A stretch of 56,323 nucleotides of DNA from Lachnoclostridium sp. MSJ-17 (GCF_018918205.1 NZ_JAHLQB010000029.1:1-56323); one strand, 5' to 3'; numbered from the stretch's first letter, positions 9,352-18,317 are shown. Numbers and translations: made by a program. Notes: generated from the sequence alone by a model not told the origin.

Positions 9352-9834
9352 TTACACAGCCTGCAGCGCGCGGCTGTCGATTGTATTGATAAGATTTGAG
9401 CATACCGCTGCGGCGACGCAAAAAAGCTCGTTTTTGCTGTCGGCAACATTGATCTCGCAGTAATCCGCGTGATTTCTCTGTTCGGAGATCAGAGTTTTAT
9501 CAACGTCGATAATGCTGAAATTTCTCGCGGCAAATTCACCGGTTATGCGCCAGTTGCTGCCGTAAAAATTCGCCGAAATGCCGTTGGCTCCGGGAACGGT
9601 TACGAGTGTGACATGCTTTCTGTCAAAGCGCAGCACATAGGTCACGGTACCCGCAAGAGGAATCCGCCTGATTCTTGCGGCTTCATTTCCGGAGGCGTCG
9701 GTTATGACGAGCTTGAACCTTGTCATAAGCCCCGATGACGGAACGGACACAAGGTACTTTACCTCACCTAAAGCGTCGCTGACCGTGAAGCATCCCTTGC
9801 CGGCGGAGATATCTCTTTTCAAATATAGCGTCAT
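9352..9834 (-). CDS. LURP-one-related/YxjI-like protein of unknown function
   Basis: 160-aa protein composed almost entirely of beta-strand-like segments, matching the LURP-one/YxjI (DUF567, Tubby-like barrel) pattern: LYLKRDI start, repeated short strands, NWRITGEF and a closing helical stretch. Bacterial members are small cytosolic barrels whose role is not established. The ATG at 9834 has GGTGA 6 bases upstream. The gene heads a unit with an Lrp regulator, an aminotransferase and ispE, and has its own strong promoter embedded at the upstream terminator. Family membership is from pattern recognition, not a search. Confidence 0.72.
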   Translation of the reverse strand: MTLYLKRDISAGKGCFTVSDALGEVKYLVSVPSSGLMTRFKLVITDASGNEAARIRRIPLAGTVTYVLRFDRKHVTLVTVPGANGISANFYGSNWRITGEFAARNFSIIDVDKTLISEQRNHADYCEINVADSKNELFCVAAAVCSNLINTIDSRALQAV

Positions 9835-9847
9835 TTCTATCACCGTC

Positions 9848-9889
9848 AAAAAAATAACCATAGGCATTTTTGATATACCTATGGTTATT
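9848..9889 (-). terminator. Intrinsic terminator after the O-antigen-ligase-like gene
   Basis: Perfect 12-bp inverted repeat (9853-9864 and 9878-9889) with a 13-base loop. On the minus strand it is followed by seven T residues (9854-9848). It terminates the polysaccharide operon that ends at 9921 and lies only 14 bases before the LURP-like start codon. Confidence 0.88.
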
Positions 9890-9915
9890 ATACATCAGTT
9901 TTATGAATTATACAA
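9887..9915 (-). promoter_or_regulatory. Sigma-A-type promoter of the LURP/lrp/aminotransferase/ispE unit
   Basis: On the minus strand TTGTAT (9915-9910), 17 bases, then a perfect TATAAT (9892-9887). The predicted start near 9880 lies inside the 5' arm of the terminator at 9848-9889. An RNA started here would therefore lack most of that arm and could not form the terminator. Confidence 0.65.
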
Positions 9916-9920
9916 GTAGT

Positions 9921-11399
9921 TTAGAGCATTGTTCTGCGAATTCGTTTCTGGTGGAAAAGATACTGCGTTTCAATAAGATGCTCATACTTAGCTACATAAC
10001 AGCTCGTGTATCCCATCATCAGCCAGAACCACATTACCATGAAGGATATGTCGTACAGCAGCGCCTTCTCAAAGAGCGCGTAGATAAGATAGGCGGCAAG
10101 AAACGCGAACAGGCACGGATATATTTCGGTACGGACGGTTTTCCGCCTTAAATACAGATGCTGAGCCGCGTGCTTTGCGAACCGGAAGCCGAAGGTGCCG
10201 AACAGCAGAGCGCCCAGAACGCCTGTCGATACAATTATTGTCAGGTAGCCGTTGTGCAGGTCGTTATTGTGGTAGCTGTATTTCAGCGTGCCGTTGAGGT
10301 ACTCCTCGCTGTAAAAGACTATGTTTCCGTTCGCGATGCCTATGATCGGCGAGATCTTGAACAAATCCAGCGACTCGCGCCACAGCTTGAACCTGCCGCT
10401 GTCGATATTTGTGTTTTCGTGGTCGAATGTTACGGCTCCGTTCTTTTCATCGGGAGAAGAATCGCCTTCAGCGATATCGTGAATAATCTCCTCCTCATCA
10501 AAGAGAACGTCAACAAGCGCGTTCGTCTTTGCCGTTACCGCCGCGAAGCCCGCCTTGAACACGGTGCGGAAAATCATCGACGAGCCGACAAATACCGCCG
10601 AAACGAGCAGCAGCGTAACGATTTTGATAAACACCTTGGACGGAGTAAGCCCGACCCTCGTATCGAAAAATATGTACGAGAGATACGCCACGGCGTAACC
10701 CAGAGCAAGCACAAAGGACGCGTTTGAATCGCAGAGTATCAGCGCGAACAGGTTGACGATCATACATGAGTAAAGAAAGACCCTGCCGAAGCCGCGCGCC
10801 TTTACCTCGCCGCGCAGGCTGTTTTTGCTGAACATATGGCACAGCACGATCGTTACGACAGACACAAAGCCCAGAAGGTTCGGGTTGACAAACAGACCCG
10901 TAAACCGGTTCTCGAAAATCGGGAAATAAATCCAGAAAGCGTCGAAAAACTCAAATTTAAAAGAAATGCCGAAGAGCAGGCAAAAAAATCCGACAAGGTT
11001 AAACAGCGTGGTGATCACGATGATCACGCGCCCGATCACAAACAGCTCTTCCTTGAAATCCAGATCAGGCTCGGTGTGCATTCCGTAGAACAGAAAAAAG
11101 CAAATGGTAACGTGCAGAAACATGAGCACACTGAAAAGAATCGTATATGAAAAATTTATTAGCACCGAAATGAGCGAAAATGCAAGAAAAGCGCCTACCC
11201 ATATGCCGAATCTCAGCTTAAAAAAGGTATTGTAGCGTTTCTGGTTGAGATACACCAGACGGAGTCCCCAGAAAAACAGAAATACGAGAAATATGTACGC
11301 CGGAATCTGCAGAAAGGATACCATGCAGAAAAACAAGTCGATAATATACATCGTTCTGAACAGGGACGAATCGCTTAGCTTGGTTTTGAGTGCTGACAT
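9921..11399 (-). CDS. O-antigen ligase/polymerase-like membrane protein
   Basis: 492-aa polytopic membrane protein with about 10-12 hydrophobic segments. A large hydrophilic loop lies near residues 285-370, before the last membrane helices. The stretch RFTGLFVNPNLLG and the later DLHNGYLTIIVSTGVLGA resemble the conserved loop motifs of the Wzy_C/O-antigen-ligase family. Such proteins join or polymerise undecaprenyl-linked glycans at the outer face of the membrane. GAGGTG precedes the ATG at 11399. It follows the sugar transferase gene by 14 bases and ends at a strong terminator, so the two form a short cell-surface polysaccharide operon. The exact glycan is not predictable. Confidence 0.8.
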   Translation of the reverse strand: MSALKTKLSDSSLFRTMYIIDLFFCMVSFLQIPAYIFLVFLFFWGLRLVYLNQKRYNTFFKLRFGIWVGAFLAFSLISVLINFSYTILFSVLMFLHVTICFFLFYGMHTEPDLDFKEELFVIGRVIIVITTLFNLVGFFCLLFGISFKFEFFDAFWIYFPIFENRFTGLFVNPNLLGFVSVVTIVLCHMFSKNSLRGEVKARGFGRVFLYSCMIVNLFALILCDSNASFVLALGYAVAYLSYIFFDTRVGLTPSKVFIKIVTLLLVSAVFVGSSMIFRTVFKAGFAAVTAKTNALVDVLFDEEEIIHDIAEGDSSPDEKNGAVTFDHENTNIDSGRFKLWRESLDLFKISPIIGIANGNIVFYSEEYLNGTLKYSYHNNDLHNGYLTIIVSTGVLGALLFGTFGFRFAKHAAQHLYLRRKTVRTEIYPCLFAFLAAYLIYALFEKALLYDISFMVMWFWLMMGYTSCYVAKYEHLIETQYLFHQKRIRRTML

Positions 11400-11413
11400 G
11401 GTTCACCTCTGAA

Positions 11414-12094
11414 TCAGGAAATTACCTCTTTGACGGTCTTGAACATGAGCTTGATGTCTGAGCCGAAGCCGAAATGCTCGGTATAATCCAGATTATATTT
11501 CATTTTTTCGGGGAGGATAGTTTCAATATATACCTTGTCCGCGTCTTCACCGGAGGCGAGCAGCTTTTCCTCGTCCTTGTACATGATCGACGCGAGCGAC
11601 GTGATTCCCGCGGGAAGCAGCAGAGTTGCGTAATACTTGTCCTCGTACATATCGACGTACCTCGGGACCTCGGGGCGGGTACCGACAAAGCTCATGCTGC
11701 CTGAGATGACGTTGAATATCTGCGGAAGCTCGTCAAGGCGGTACTTGCGCAGCATTCTGCCGATCCCGGTTACTCTGGGGTCGCTGTCGGTGGTGACCTG
11801 CGTGCCCAGACTCTCGGCGTTTACGACCATCGTACGGAACTTGAATATTTTAAAGCGTCTGCCGTACTTTGTGACTCTCTCCTGTCTGAACATGACCGGA
11901 CCCTTTGAACCTGCCTTTACGGCAACCGCGATAACCGCGATCGGTATAATCAAAAATACGAGAAGTATAAGTGATACAAACAGGTCAAAGGCTCTCTTGA
12001 GCACAATAGATCCCTGCTTTTTTTTTAGAATGCGGTAATAGCGCCTTACCTCGTCGTTGTGAAACTCCGCGGGAAGCTTATTAAATGCTTTCAT
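11414..12094 (-). CDS. Undecaprenyl-phosphate sugar-1-phosphate transferase (PglC/WbaP-type)
   Basis: 226-aa bacterial sugar transferase that loads the first sugar-1-phosphate onto undecaprenyl phosphate. After a short basic N-terminal region there is one hydrophobic segment (about residues 33-62). The catalytic core follows, with MFRQERV, FKIFKFRTM, LRKYRLDELPQ and SMSFVGTRPE. These motifs are typical of the family, and its length fits the short, single-membrane-helix form. The start has AGGGG at good spacing. It is the first gene of a polysaccharide operon with a leader of more than 100 bases. The sugar substrate cannot be told. Confidence 0.92.
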   Translation of the reverse strand: MKAFNKLPAEFHNDEVRRYYRILKKKQGSIVLKRAFDLFVSLILLVFLIIPIAVIAVAVKAGSKGPVMFRQERVTKYGRRFKIFKFRTMVVNAESLGTQVTTDSDPRVTGIGRMLRKYRLDELPQIFNVISGSMSFVGTRPEVPRYVDMYEDKYYATLLLPAGITSLASIMYKDEEKLLASGEDADKVYIETILPEKMKYNLDYTEHFGFGSDIKLMFKTVKEVIS

Positions 12095-12145
12095 ATTAAC
12101 CCCTGCAATTCAATAATCGATATAAATGTATACTGTTCCGATTAG

Positions 12146-12174
12146 ATTATAAACCCGACGGAAGCAAAACACAA
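12146..12174 (-). promoter_or_regulatory. Proximal promoter of the sugar transferase operon
   Basis: TTGTGT (12174-12169), 17 bases, TATAAT (12151-12146) on the minus strand, about 50 bases before the sugar transferase start codon and downstream of the leader terminator. The -10 is perfect, the -35 weak. Confidence 0.5.
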
Positions 12175-12213
12175 TAAAAGTATCAAAAGTTTCACTAATT
12201 ATTTCCGAAACGT

Positions 12214-12244
12214 AAAAACCGACGGTTGCGTTCCGTCGGTTTTT
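12214..12244 (-). terminator. Leader terminator upstream of the polysaccharide operon
   Basis: Perfect 12-bp inverted repeat (12214-12225 and 12233-12244) with a 7-base loop and TTTTT on both strands. It lies between the distal promoter (12306-12334) and the sugar transferase, with no gene in front of it on the minus strand. It is therefore either an attenuator or the end of a short RNA of about 90 nt. Confidence 0.8.
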
Positions 12245-12305
12245 AGGTAATTTTATGGAGTAATCAAGCACATAGAAAGGAAGTCACTGATTAATTTACA
12301 AGATT

Positions 12306-12334
12306 AATATATCACATTCATTGTGAATTGTCAA
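12306..12334 (-). promoter_or_regulatory. Strong distal promoter facing the polysaccharide operon
   Basis: Perfect TTGACA (12334-12329), 17 bases, TATATT (12311-12306) on the minus strand; predicted start near 12299. The spacer contains the dyad TCACA-N5-TGTGA (12313-12327), a possible operator. RNA from here meets the terminator at 12214-12244 after about 60-85 nt. Confidence 0.7.
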
Positions 12335-12391
12335 TACTTTTTTTGAAAAAAGTTAGGATTATATATATTTTATTTTTAATTGGAATACCTC

Positions 12392-12420
12392 TTGACTTCA
12401 AGACTAAAACCATGTAAAAT
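12392..12420 (+). promoter_or_regulatory. Sigma-A-type promoter of 6S RNA
   Basis: TTGACT (12392-12397), 17-base spacer, TAAAAT (12415-12420). Predicted start is near 12427, just before a small AGAAAAG/CTTTTCT hairpin and the 6S body. Confidence 0.7.
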
Positions 12421-12426
12421 ATAGAT

Positions 12427-12668
12427 AAGAAAAGAGCTTTGAGCTTCTTTTCTCCACTATAAATATTTGGGTTGGCACATTGCCTGCCCGATGCGTGAAT
12501 GATTTACAAATAACCCTACAACACTTAAATCGGGAGCCCTACTCTTTGCGTGGTGTGCAGACCTCCCACTTTTTGGAAGAAGGGAGCCTGAAGCACAAAG
12601 GTGGGCACCCACCTGTTCTATTCGTAGGCAGGTTATTATTTAAATCATACGGTCGGGCGGGTTTTTTT
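12427..12668 (+). ncRNA. ssrS: 6S RNA (SsrS), Firmicutes type
   Basis: 6S RNA binds sigma-A RNA polymerase by imitating an open promoter. The region folds into a long rod. TGCCTGCC (12481-12488) closes with GGCAGG (12627-12632). An AT-rich strand containing AACCCTACAACACTTAAAT forms the central bubble. The apical arm pairs CTTTG...TGTGC with GCACAAAG, and CCTCCC with GGGAG. Size, shape and the strings TTAAATCGGGAGCCC and GTGGTGTGCAGACCTCCC match what I recall of clostridial 6S sequences. The ends are approximate: the mature RNA probably spans about 12470-12640, with the 5' part removed. A 68-codon frame inside has no ribosome-binding site. Confidence 0.82.
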
Positions 12669-12696
12669 ATGTCTGAAACCGAGTGACATTTTTTTA
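12651..12696 (+). terminator. Probable 6S RNA termination region
   Basis: GGTCGGGCGGG followed by seven T residues (12651-12668). The G-rich strand has no local partner but is complementary (9 bp with one G-T) to CCTGCCCGA at 12483-12491, in the 5' closing strand of 6S RNA. A short ATGTC/GACAT hairpin with a second T run (about 12669-12696) follows and may act as a back-up terminator. Confidence 0.5.
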
Positions 12697-12711
12697 CAGG
12701 AGCATGATATT

Positions 12712-13680
12712 ATGAAAGTTTCAGTTTTGGGATGCGGCCGCTGGGGAAGCTGCATTGCATGGTATCTTGACAAAATCGGACACGACGTGATAAGCAGCGG
12801 TCTTGAGAACGCGCCGGAGTTCATCAGACTCAGGGATACTCATAAAAACGACTATCTCAGCTTTCCCGAATCGATCAGAATGACAAGCGACCTGAAAACC
12901 GCGGTCGGACACGCCGAGGTCATCGTCATTTCCATTTCCTCACAGCACCTGAGATCATATATGACTGATATCGCGAAAAATAACCTCGACGGAAAAACAA
13001 TCGTTCTCTGCATGAAGGGCGTTGAGGTGACTACGGGCAAGCGCCTGAGTCAGGTTGTCGGCGACTTTGTTGACGAGAGCAAGACTCCCATTGCCGTCTG
13101 GGTAGGTCCCGGTCATCCGCAGGACTATGTGCGCGGTATTCCGAACTGTATGGTTATCGACAGCAATAATCAGGAGGTCAAGAAAAAGCTCGTCGGCGAG
13201 TTCAACAGCGACCTTATCCGTTTCTACCTCGGCACAGACCTTATCGGCAGCGAAATCGGCGCCGCCGCCAAAAACGTCATCGGTATCGCCGCGGGTATTC
13301 TCGACGGTCTGAACTACACCTCGCTCAAGGGCGCGCTTATGGCGAGAGGCACCAGAGAAATCGCGAGACTTATCGCGGCTCTCGGCGGCAACGAGTTCTC
13401 CGCCTACGGACTGTGTCATCTCGGCGACTACGAGGCTACGCTCTTTTCTCCGTGGAGCCACAACAGACGCTTCGGCGAGGATCTGGTGAAGGGCGTTAAA
13501 TTCGAAAAGCTTGCAGAGGGCGTGATGACCTCAAAGGCGCTGTATATCCTCAGTCAGGAATACAATGTCGACCTTCCTATCGTGGAGAGCGTTTACAAGG
13601 TACTCTTTGAAGGCGCCGAAATCGAGGACTGCATCAGAAAGCTTTTTGAGCGCTCTGTAAAAAAGGAGTTTAACGTTTAA
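12712..13680 (+). CDS. gpsA: Glycerol-3-phosphate dehydrogenase [NAD(P)+]
   Basis: Makes sn-glycerol-3-phosphate from dihydroxyacetone phosphate for phospholipid synthesis. The 322-aa protein has the dinucleotide loop GCGRWG (residues 7-12), CMKGVE, a GP-H segment at about 131, and the catalytic-lysine region AAAKNVIGIAAG (about 186-197). The usual GPSF/HA loop reads GPGHPQDYVRG here, a mild variant. AGGAG stands 9 bases before the ATG. No promoter is obvious after the 6S terminator, so transcription may partly be 6S read-through. Its stop overlaps the start of the next gene (TAATG). Confidence 0.93.
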   Translation: MKVSVLGCGRWGSCIAWYLDKIGHDVISSGLENAPEFIRLRDTHKNDYLSFPESIRMTSDLKTAVGHAEVIVISISSQHLRSYMTDIAKNNLDGKTIVLCMKGVEVTTGKRLSQVVGDFVDESKTPIAVWVGPGHPQDYVRGIPNCMVIDSNNQEVKKKLVGEFNSDLIRFYLGTDLIGSEIGAAAKNVIGIAAGILDGLNYTSLKGALMARGTREIARLIAALGGNEFSAYGLCHLGDYEATLFSPWSHNRRFGEDLVKGVKFEKLAEGVMTSKALYILSQEYNVDLPIVESVYKVLFEGAEIEDCIRKLFERSVKKEFNV

Positions 13681-15440
13681 TGACAGAAACAGAAACAATA
13701 ATAGAAACCGGGGAAAACTCTGCAAAGCCCCGGATCAGCACTATAGACGACAGAAAAAAACAGAGCAAAATCGAGCTTGCGGTCGTTAATATCCTGTGTC
13801 TGCTCATATTCATGGCATTCGGCTATATTGCCGTTATGAGCTTTTTTCAGACAAGCATTATTGACCCTGCCGCTTTTCTTGAAGAAAAGATCATCTTCGC
13901 GGCGGACAGTATTTTACTTAACGTATTATTTACGGTATTGTTTATTGTTCTCCTCTTCTGGCTCAAGCGGTTCTGCGGCTTCTTCTCAAGGGTCAATATG
14001 AAGCTGATGGAAGCCGCTCTTGCCGTGTGGACGGTCGTCCTCGGCGCGATCTGGATATTCTCCGTCACCTCTAGACCCGCTGCGGACAGCCTTAATCTCT
14101 TTGAAGCGGCGACAAAGGCGGCAAATAACGACTTCTCCCCTCTGTTCAACAACACGGATTTTTATCAGGCTGATTATTTCAGCGGCCATTCCTACTTCAA
14201 TTTTTATCCGTTCCAGCTCGGCTTCGTGCTCTTTTCGGAAATTATTTACAGGATTTTCGGAACCGACAGCTCTATGCCCGTTCAGGTTCTCAACGTTCTC
14301 TGTCTCGCTTCGGCGTACTTCGCGCTCGCGAAGATCACAAGACTTCTGTTCAAGAAGAAAAGCGTTGAGTTTATCGCGATCATTATGCTTGCGGCATGCC
14401 TGCAGCCTATCATGATGTGCACCTTTGTGTACGGAAACGTGATCGGTATCTCCTGCGGAATCTGGGCGTCGCTCTTTCTTATCAAGTATTTCCAGACTAA
14501 CCGCTGGACGCTGCTTATCCCGTCGGGACTGCTGCTTACGCTCTCCGTTGTAATCAAATACAACTGCCTTCTCTTCCTCGCGGCGTTCGTCATTATGCTT
14601 ATCCTTCACGCCGTCAGAGAAAAGAAATGGCAGAGCATAGCCTTTGCACTCGCCGTATGCGTGACGTGCATAGGCGTTACTCCGTTGATAATCAAGAGCT
14701 ATGAGGCGCGCGCCAATACCACGATCGAGAGCGGAATCTCACAGACAATGTACCTCGATCTCGGACTTCAGGAATCGCCTATGGCTCCCGGCTGGTACAC
14801 AACAATCGCCGTCGAGGATTATGAGGACGGTAATTACGACACCGAAGCCGGCAATCAGATCGCAAGCATGCATATTTCCCAGCGCATGAACGTGTTCTCG
14901 ACAAACCTCAATTACGCGTTCGAGTTTTTCAGCAAAAAAATCCTCAGTCAGTGGAACGAGCCGAGCTACGAGTGCATCTGGGTCAGCCAGGTCAAAGGGC
15001 ATGAATATAATCCGAACGGCTTTGCGAATGATATTTACAACGGCAACACCGGTCAGCTCCTGCAACTGCACTTCAACTTCTATATGCAGGTTGTTTTCCT
15101 GCTGTTCGCGCTCGGCGTTTACATGATGTTCATTCACCGCAAATCAAACGTCGAAACCGTGCTTCTGCCGCTTGTTGTTCTCGGCGCCTTCGGGTATCAC
15201 GTACTGTTTGAGGCAAAATCCCAGTATTCTGCCACCTACATTCCCCTGCTGCTGCCGACAGCGGCGTTCGCTCTGAATACAATTCTCTTTGCGGACTACA
15301 CGAAGCTGAAGGGTCTTGTCGCAAAAATCAACGCTAAATCAGTCAAGGCGACAGCTGAGAGCGAAGCAGAGGAAATCGCGGACAATGAAGCCGAAACCGA
15401 AGCGGAAGCTGAGGATAATCCTCCCGTTACAGACGAATAA
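13680..15440 (+). CDS. GT-C-type glycosyltransferase-like membrane protein
   Basis: 586-aa membrane protein with a cytosolic N terminus of about 30 residues and roughly 10-12 hydrophobic helices. An acidic cytosolic tail (about 555-586) is rich in Glu and Ala. The first large outer loop (RPAADSLNLFEAA, then FNFYPFQLGF) resembles the catalytic loop of GT39/ArnT-like enzymes, which move sugars from polyprenyl phosphates to glycans, lipids or proteins outside the membrane. The start codon overlaps the gpsA stop, so the pair is co-translated, suggesting a link with glycerophospholipid or glycolipid synthesis. Family assignment is by architecture; the substrate is unknown. Confidence 0.7.
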   Translation: MTETETIIETGENSAKPRISTIDDRKKQSKIELAVVNILCLLIFMAFGYIAVMSFFQTSIIDPAAFLEEKIIFAADSILLNVLFTVLFIVLLFWLKRFCGFFSRVNMKLMEAALAVWTVVLGAIWIFSVTSRPAADSLNLFEAATKAANNDFSPLFNNTDFYQADYFSGHSYFNFYPFQLGFVLFSEIIYRIFGTDSSMPVQVLNVLCLASAYFALAKITRLLFKKKSVEFIAIIMLAACLQPIMMCTFVYGNVIGISCGIWASLFLIKYFQTNRWTLLIPSGLLLTLSVVIKYNCLLFLAAFVIMLILHAVREKKWQSIAFALAVCVTCIGVTPLIIKSYEARANTTIESGISQTMYLDLGLQESPMAPGWYTTIAVEDYEDGNYDTEAGNQIASMHISQRMNVFSTNLNYAFEFFSKKILSQWNEPSYECIWVSQVKGHEYNPNGFANDIYNGNTGQLLQLHFNFYMQVVFLLFALGVYMMFIHRKSNVETVLLPLVVLGAFGYHVLFEAKSQYSATYIPLLLPTAAFALNTILFADYTKLKGLVAKINAKSVKATAESEAEEIADNEAETEAEAEDNPPVTDE

Positions 15441-15451
15441 AGCTATAAACA

Positions 15452-15484
15452 AAGGGGCTGCATGCGCAGTCCCTTATTTTTTAT
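15452..15484 (+). terminator. Terminator between convergent GT-C-like and peptidase genes
   Basis: 10-bp arms with one G-T pair (15452-15461 and 15466-15475), 4-base loop, then ATTTTTTATT on the plus strand. The minus-strand side also runs into a T-rich stretch, so it can serve both convergent genes. The peptidase stop codon lies in the hairpin. Confidence 0.78.
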
Positions 15485-15959
15485 TGCTGTTGATTTTTTT
15501 GATCAATCCCGACGCCTTGCGCCTTGAAAACGAATATCCGTGGCGGAAGGGTCTTGTATAGTACCAGAAATTGATGTAAAGGCGATACAAAAACGACTCT
15601 TTATAATAAGTTTTTCCCTTGCGGTAAAAACCGGTCATCACCGCGATGATCTGGTCGTCGCGTATACCCTTTTCCTTGGCGAACTGGTTGTCTCCGCACA
15701 TCACATATGTACCGTCGCGGCAAAAGTCTATTACCCGGTGCAGCACGTACTGCCCGTTATCCCTGCGGTAAAGCGGCACGTCGAACAGATGGAGGCGTTT
15801 GCCTTCCGTTCCCTTGAGCACGACAACGTCCTCGCCGTCTCTGAGCATCGGCAGCATACTTGTGCCGTTCGGCGTAAATGTTACGGTACCGCCTGCCTTG
15901 AGCTTTTCGGAGATGATTTCTATCACCTCGTCGAGCTGAACCTCTTTATTCAAGGACAT
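15474..15959 (-). CDS. S24/S26-family peptidase with Ser/His arrangement
   Basis: 161-aa protein of the signal-peptidase/LexA superfamily. The nucleophile region is NGTSMLPML (Ser34). The second box reads YVLHRVID (His74), where bacterial type I signal peptidases have KRVIG; a His here is typical of the ER-type/SipW branch. YVMCGDN and DDQIIAVM complete the core. No N-terminal membrane anchor is seen, but the C-terminal part is aromatic and basic (YINFWYYTRPFR) and may touch the membrane. ATG 15959 has AAGG 6-7 bases upstream; the ATG at 15965 touches that site. It overlaps the PqqD-like gene by 14 bases. Confidence 0.78.
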   Translation of the reverse strand: MSLNKEVQLDEVIEIISEKLKAGGTVTFTPNGTSMLPMLRDGEDVVVLKGTEGKRLHLFDVPLYRRDNGQYVLHRVIDFCRDGTYVMCGDNQFAKEKGIRDDQIIAVMTGFYRKGKTYYKESFLYRLYINFWYYTRPFRHGYSFSRRKASGLIKKINSNKK

Positions 15960-16209
15960 CGGCATCCTTCACTTTCTGAATGAAAATATCAATATCAGCC
16001 GCCGCCTTGTCAGGAGAAACCTCGTATTCGGCGAGCAGAGCGTCAATCAGTCCTTCCCTGCTTGTTCCCTTCTGCATTCTCTCAAACAGAAAGGCGCCTG
16101 TTTCATTCAGGGTAATGATGCCGTTAAAATCGAGCGTGAGCTTGTTTACCGGCACGACAACATATGAATCCGCTACCTTGCGGAGTACAAAATCTTTTTT
16201 GATTTTCAT
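15946..16209 (-). CDS. PqqD-family small protein
   Basis: 87-aa protein with the PqqD/RiPP-recognition-element fold pattern: VVVPVNKLTLDFNGIITLNETGAFLFERMQ, followed by a helical region with EYEVSPDKAAADIDIFIQ. PqqD-like proteins bind leader peptides and present them to modifying enzymes. Many stand-alone copies in Clostridia have no known partner. GGTGG lies 8 bases before the ATG at 16209. The gene overlaps the S24/S26 peptidase gene, suggesting that the two act together. No precursor peptide or modifying enzyme was seen nearby. Confidence 0.8.
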   Translation of the reverse strand: MKIKKDFVLRKVADSYVVVPVNKLTLDFNGIITLNETGAFLFERMQKGTSREGLIDALLAEYEVSPDKAAADIDIFIQKVKDADVLE

Positions 16210-16231
16210 AAATACACCACCTAACAGTGAC

Positions 16232-16260
16232 ATTATAATACATGGGCGAAAAAAAATCAA
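16232..16260 (-). promoter_or_regulatory. Promoter of the PqqD-like/peptidase pair
   Basis: TTGATT (16260-16255), 17 bases, TATAAT (16237-16232) on the minus strand; start near 16225. The -35 box is formed by the end of the groEL terminator hairpin, and the terminator T run lies across the -35 and spacer. Confidence 0.7.
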
Positions 16261-16280
16261 GGGTACAGACGTACCCTTGA
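16249..16280 (-). terminator. groEL terminator
   Basis: Perfect 10-bp inverted repeat (16257-16266 and 16271-16280) with a 4-base loop, followed on the minus strand by eight T residues (16256-16249). It lies 14 bases after the groEL stop. Confidence 0.92.
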
Positions 16281-16294
16281 CGTTTTTGGAAAAA

Positions 16295-18247
<1,953 letters not shown>

Positions 18248-18258
18248 TTACATATTCG

Positions 18259-18285
18259 TTAGCACTCTCATTCCCTGAGTGCTAA
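18259..18285 (-). promoter_or_regulatory. CIRCE operator (HrcA-binding)
   Basis: Perfect TTAGCACTC-N9-GAGTGCTAA, the canonical CIRCE inverted repeat, at the expected transcription start of groES. HrcA binding here represses groESL at normal temperature in other Firmicutes. hrcA itself is not in the window. Confidence 0.97.
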
Positions 18286-18289
18286 TACT

Positions 18290-18317
18290 ATTGTATACCA
18301 TTTTTCGGAAATGTCAA
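18290..18317 (-). promoter_or_regulatory. groESL sigma-A promoter
   Basis: Perfect TTGACA (18317-18312), 16-base spacer, TACAAT (18295-18290), directly upstream of CIRCE. Confidence 0.88.

Larger units (their letters stand above)
12095..12391. other. Intergenic leader region without a protein gene
   Basis: About 300 bases of AT-rich DNA upstream of the sugar transferase. It holds two minus-strand promoters and a perfect terminator hairpin, listed separately. No open frame with a ribosome-binding site was seen here. The remaining part up to 12391 is AT-rich and shows nothing else I can support. Confidence 0.7.

Noticed and set aside
12313..12327. Confirmed Crp site
   Set aside because: The dyad resembles Crp/Fnr half-sites, but such short symmetry is common in AT-rich DNA; listed only as a low-interest finding.
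12480..12686. 68-codon plus-strand frame
   Set aside because: It lies inside the folded 6S RNA, lacks a ribosome-binding site and gives no protein-like pattern.
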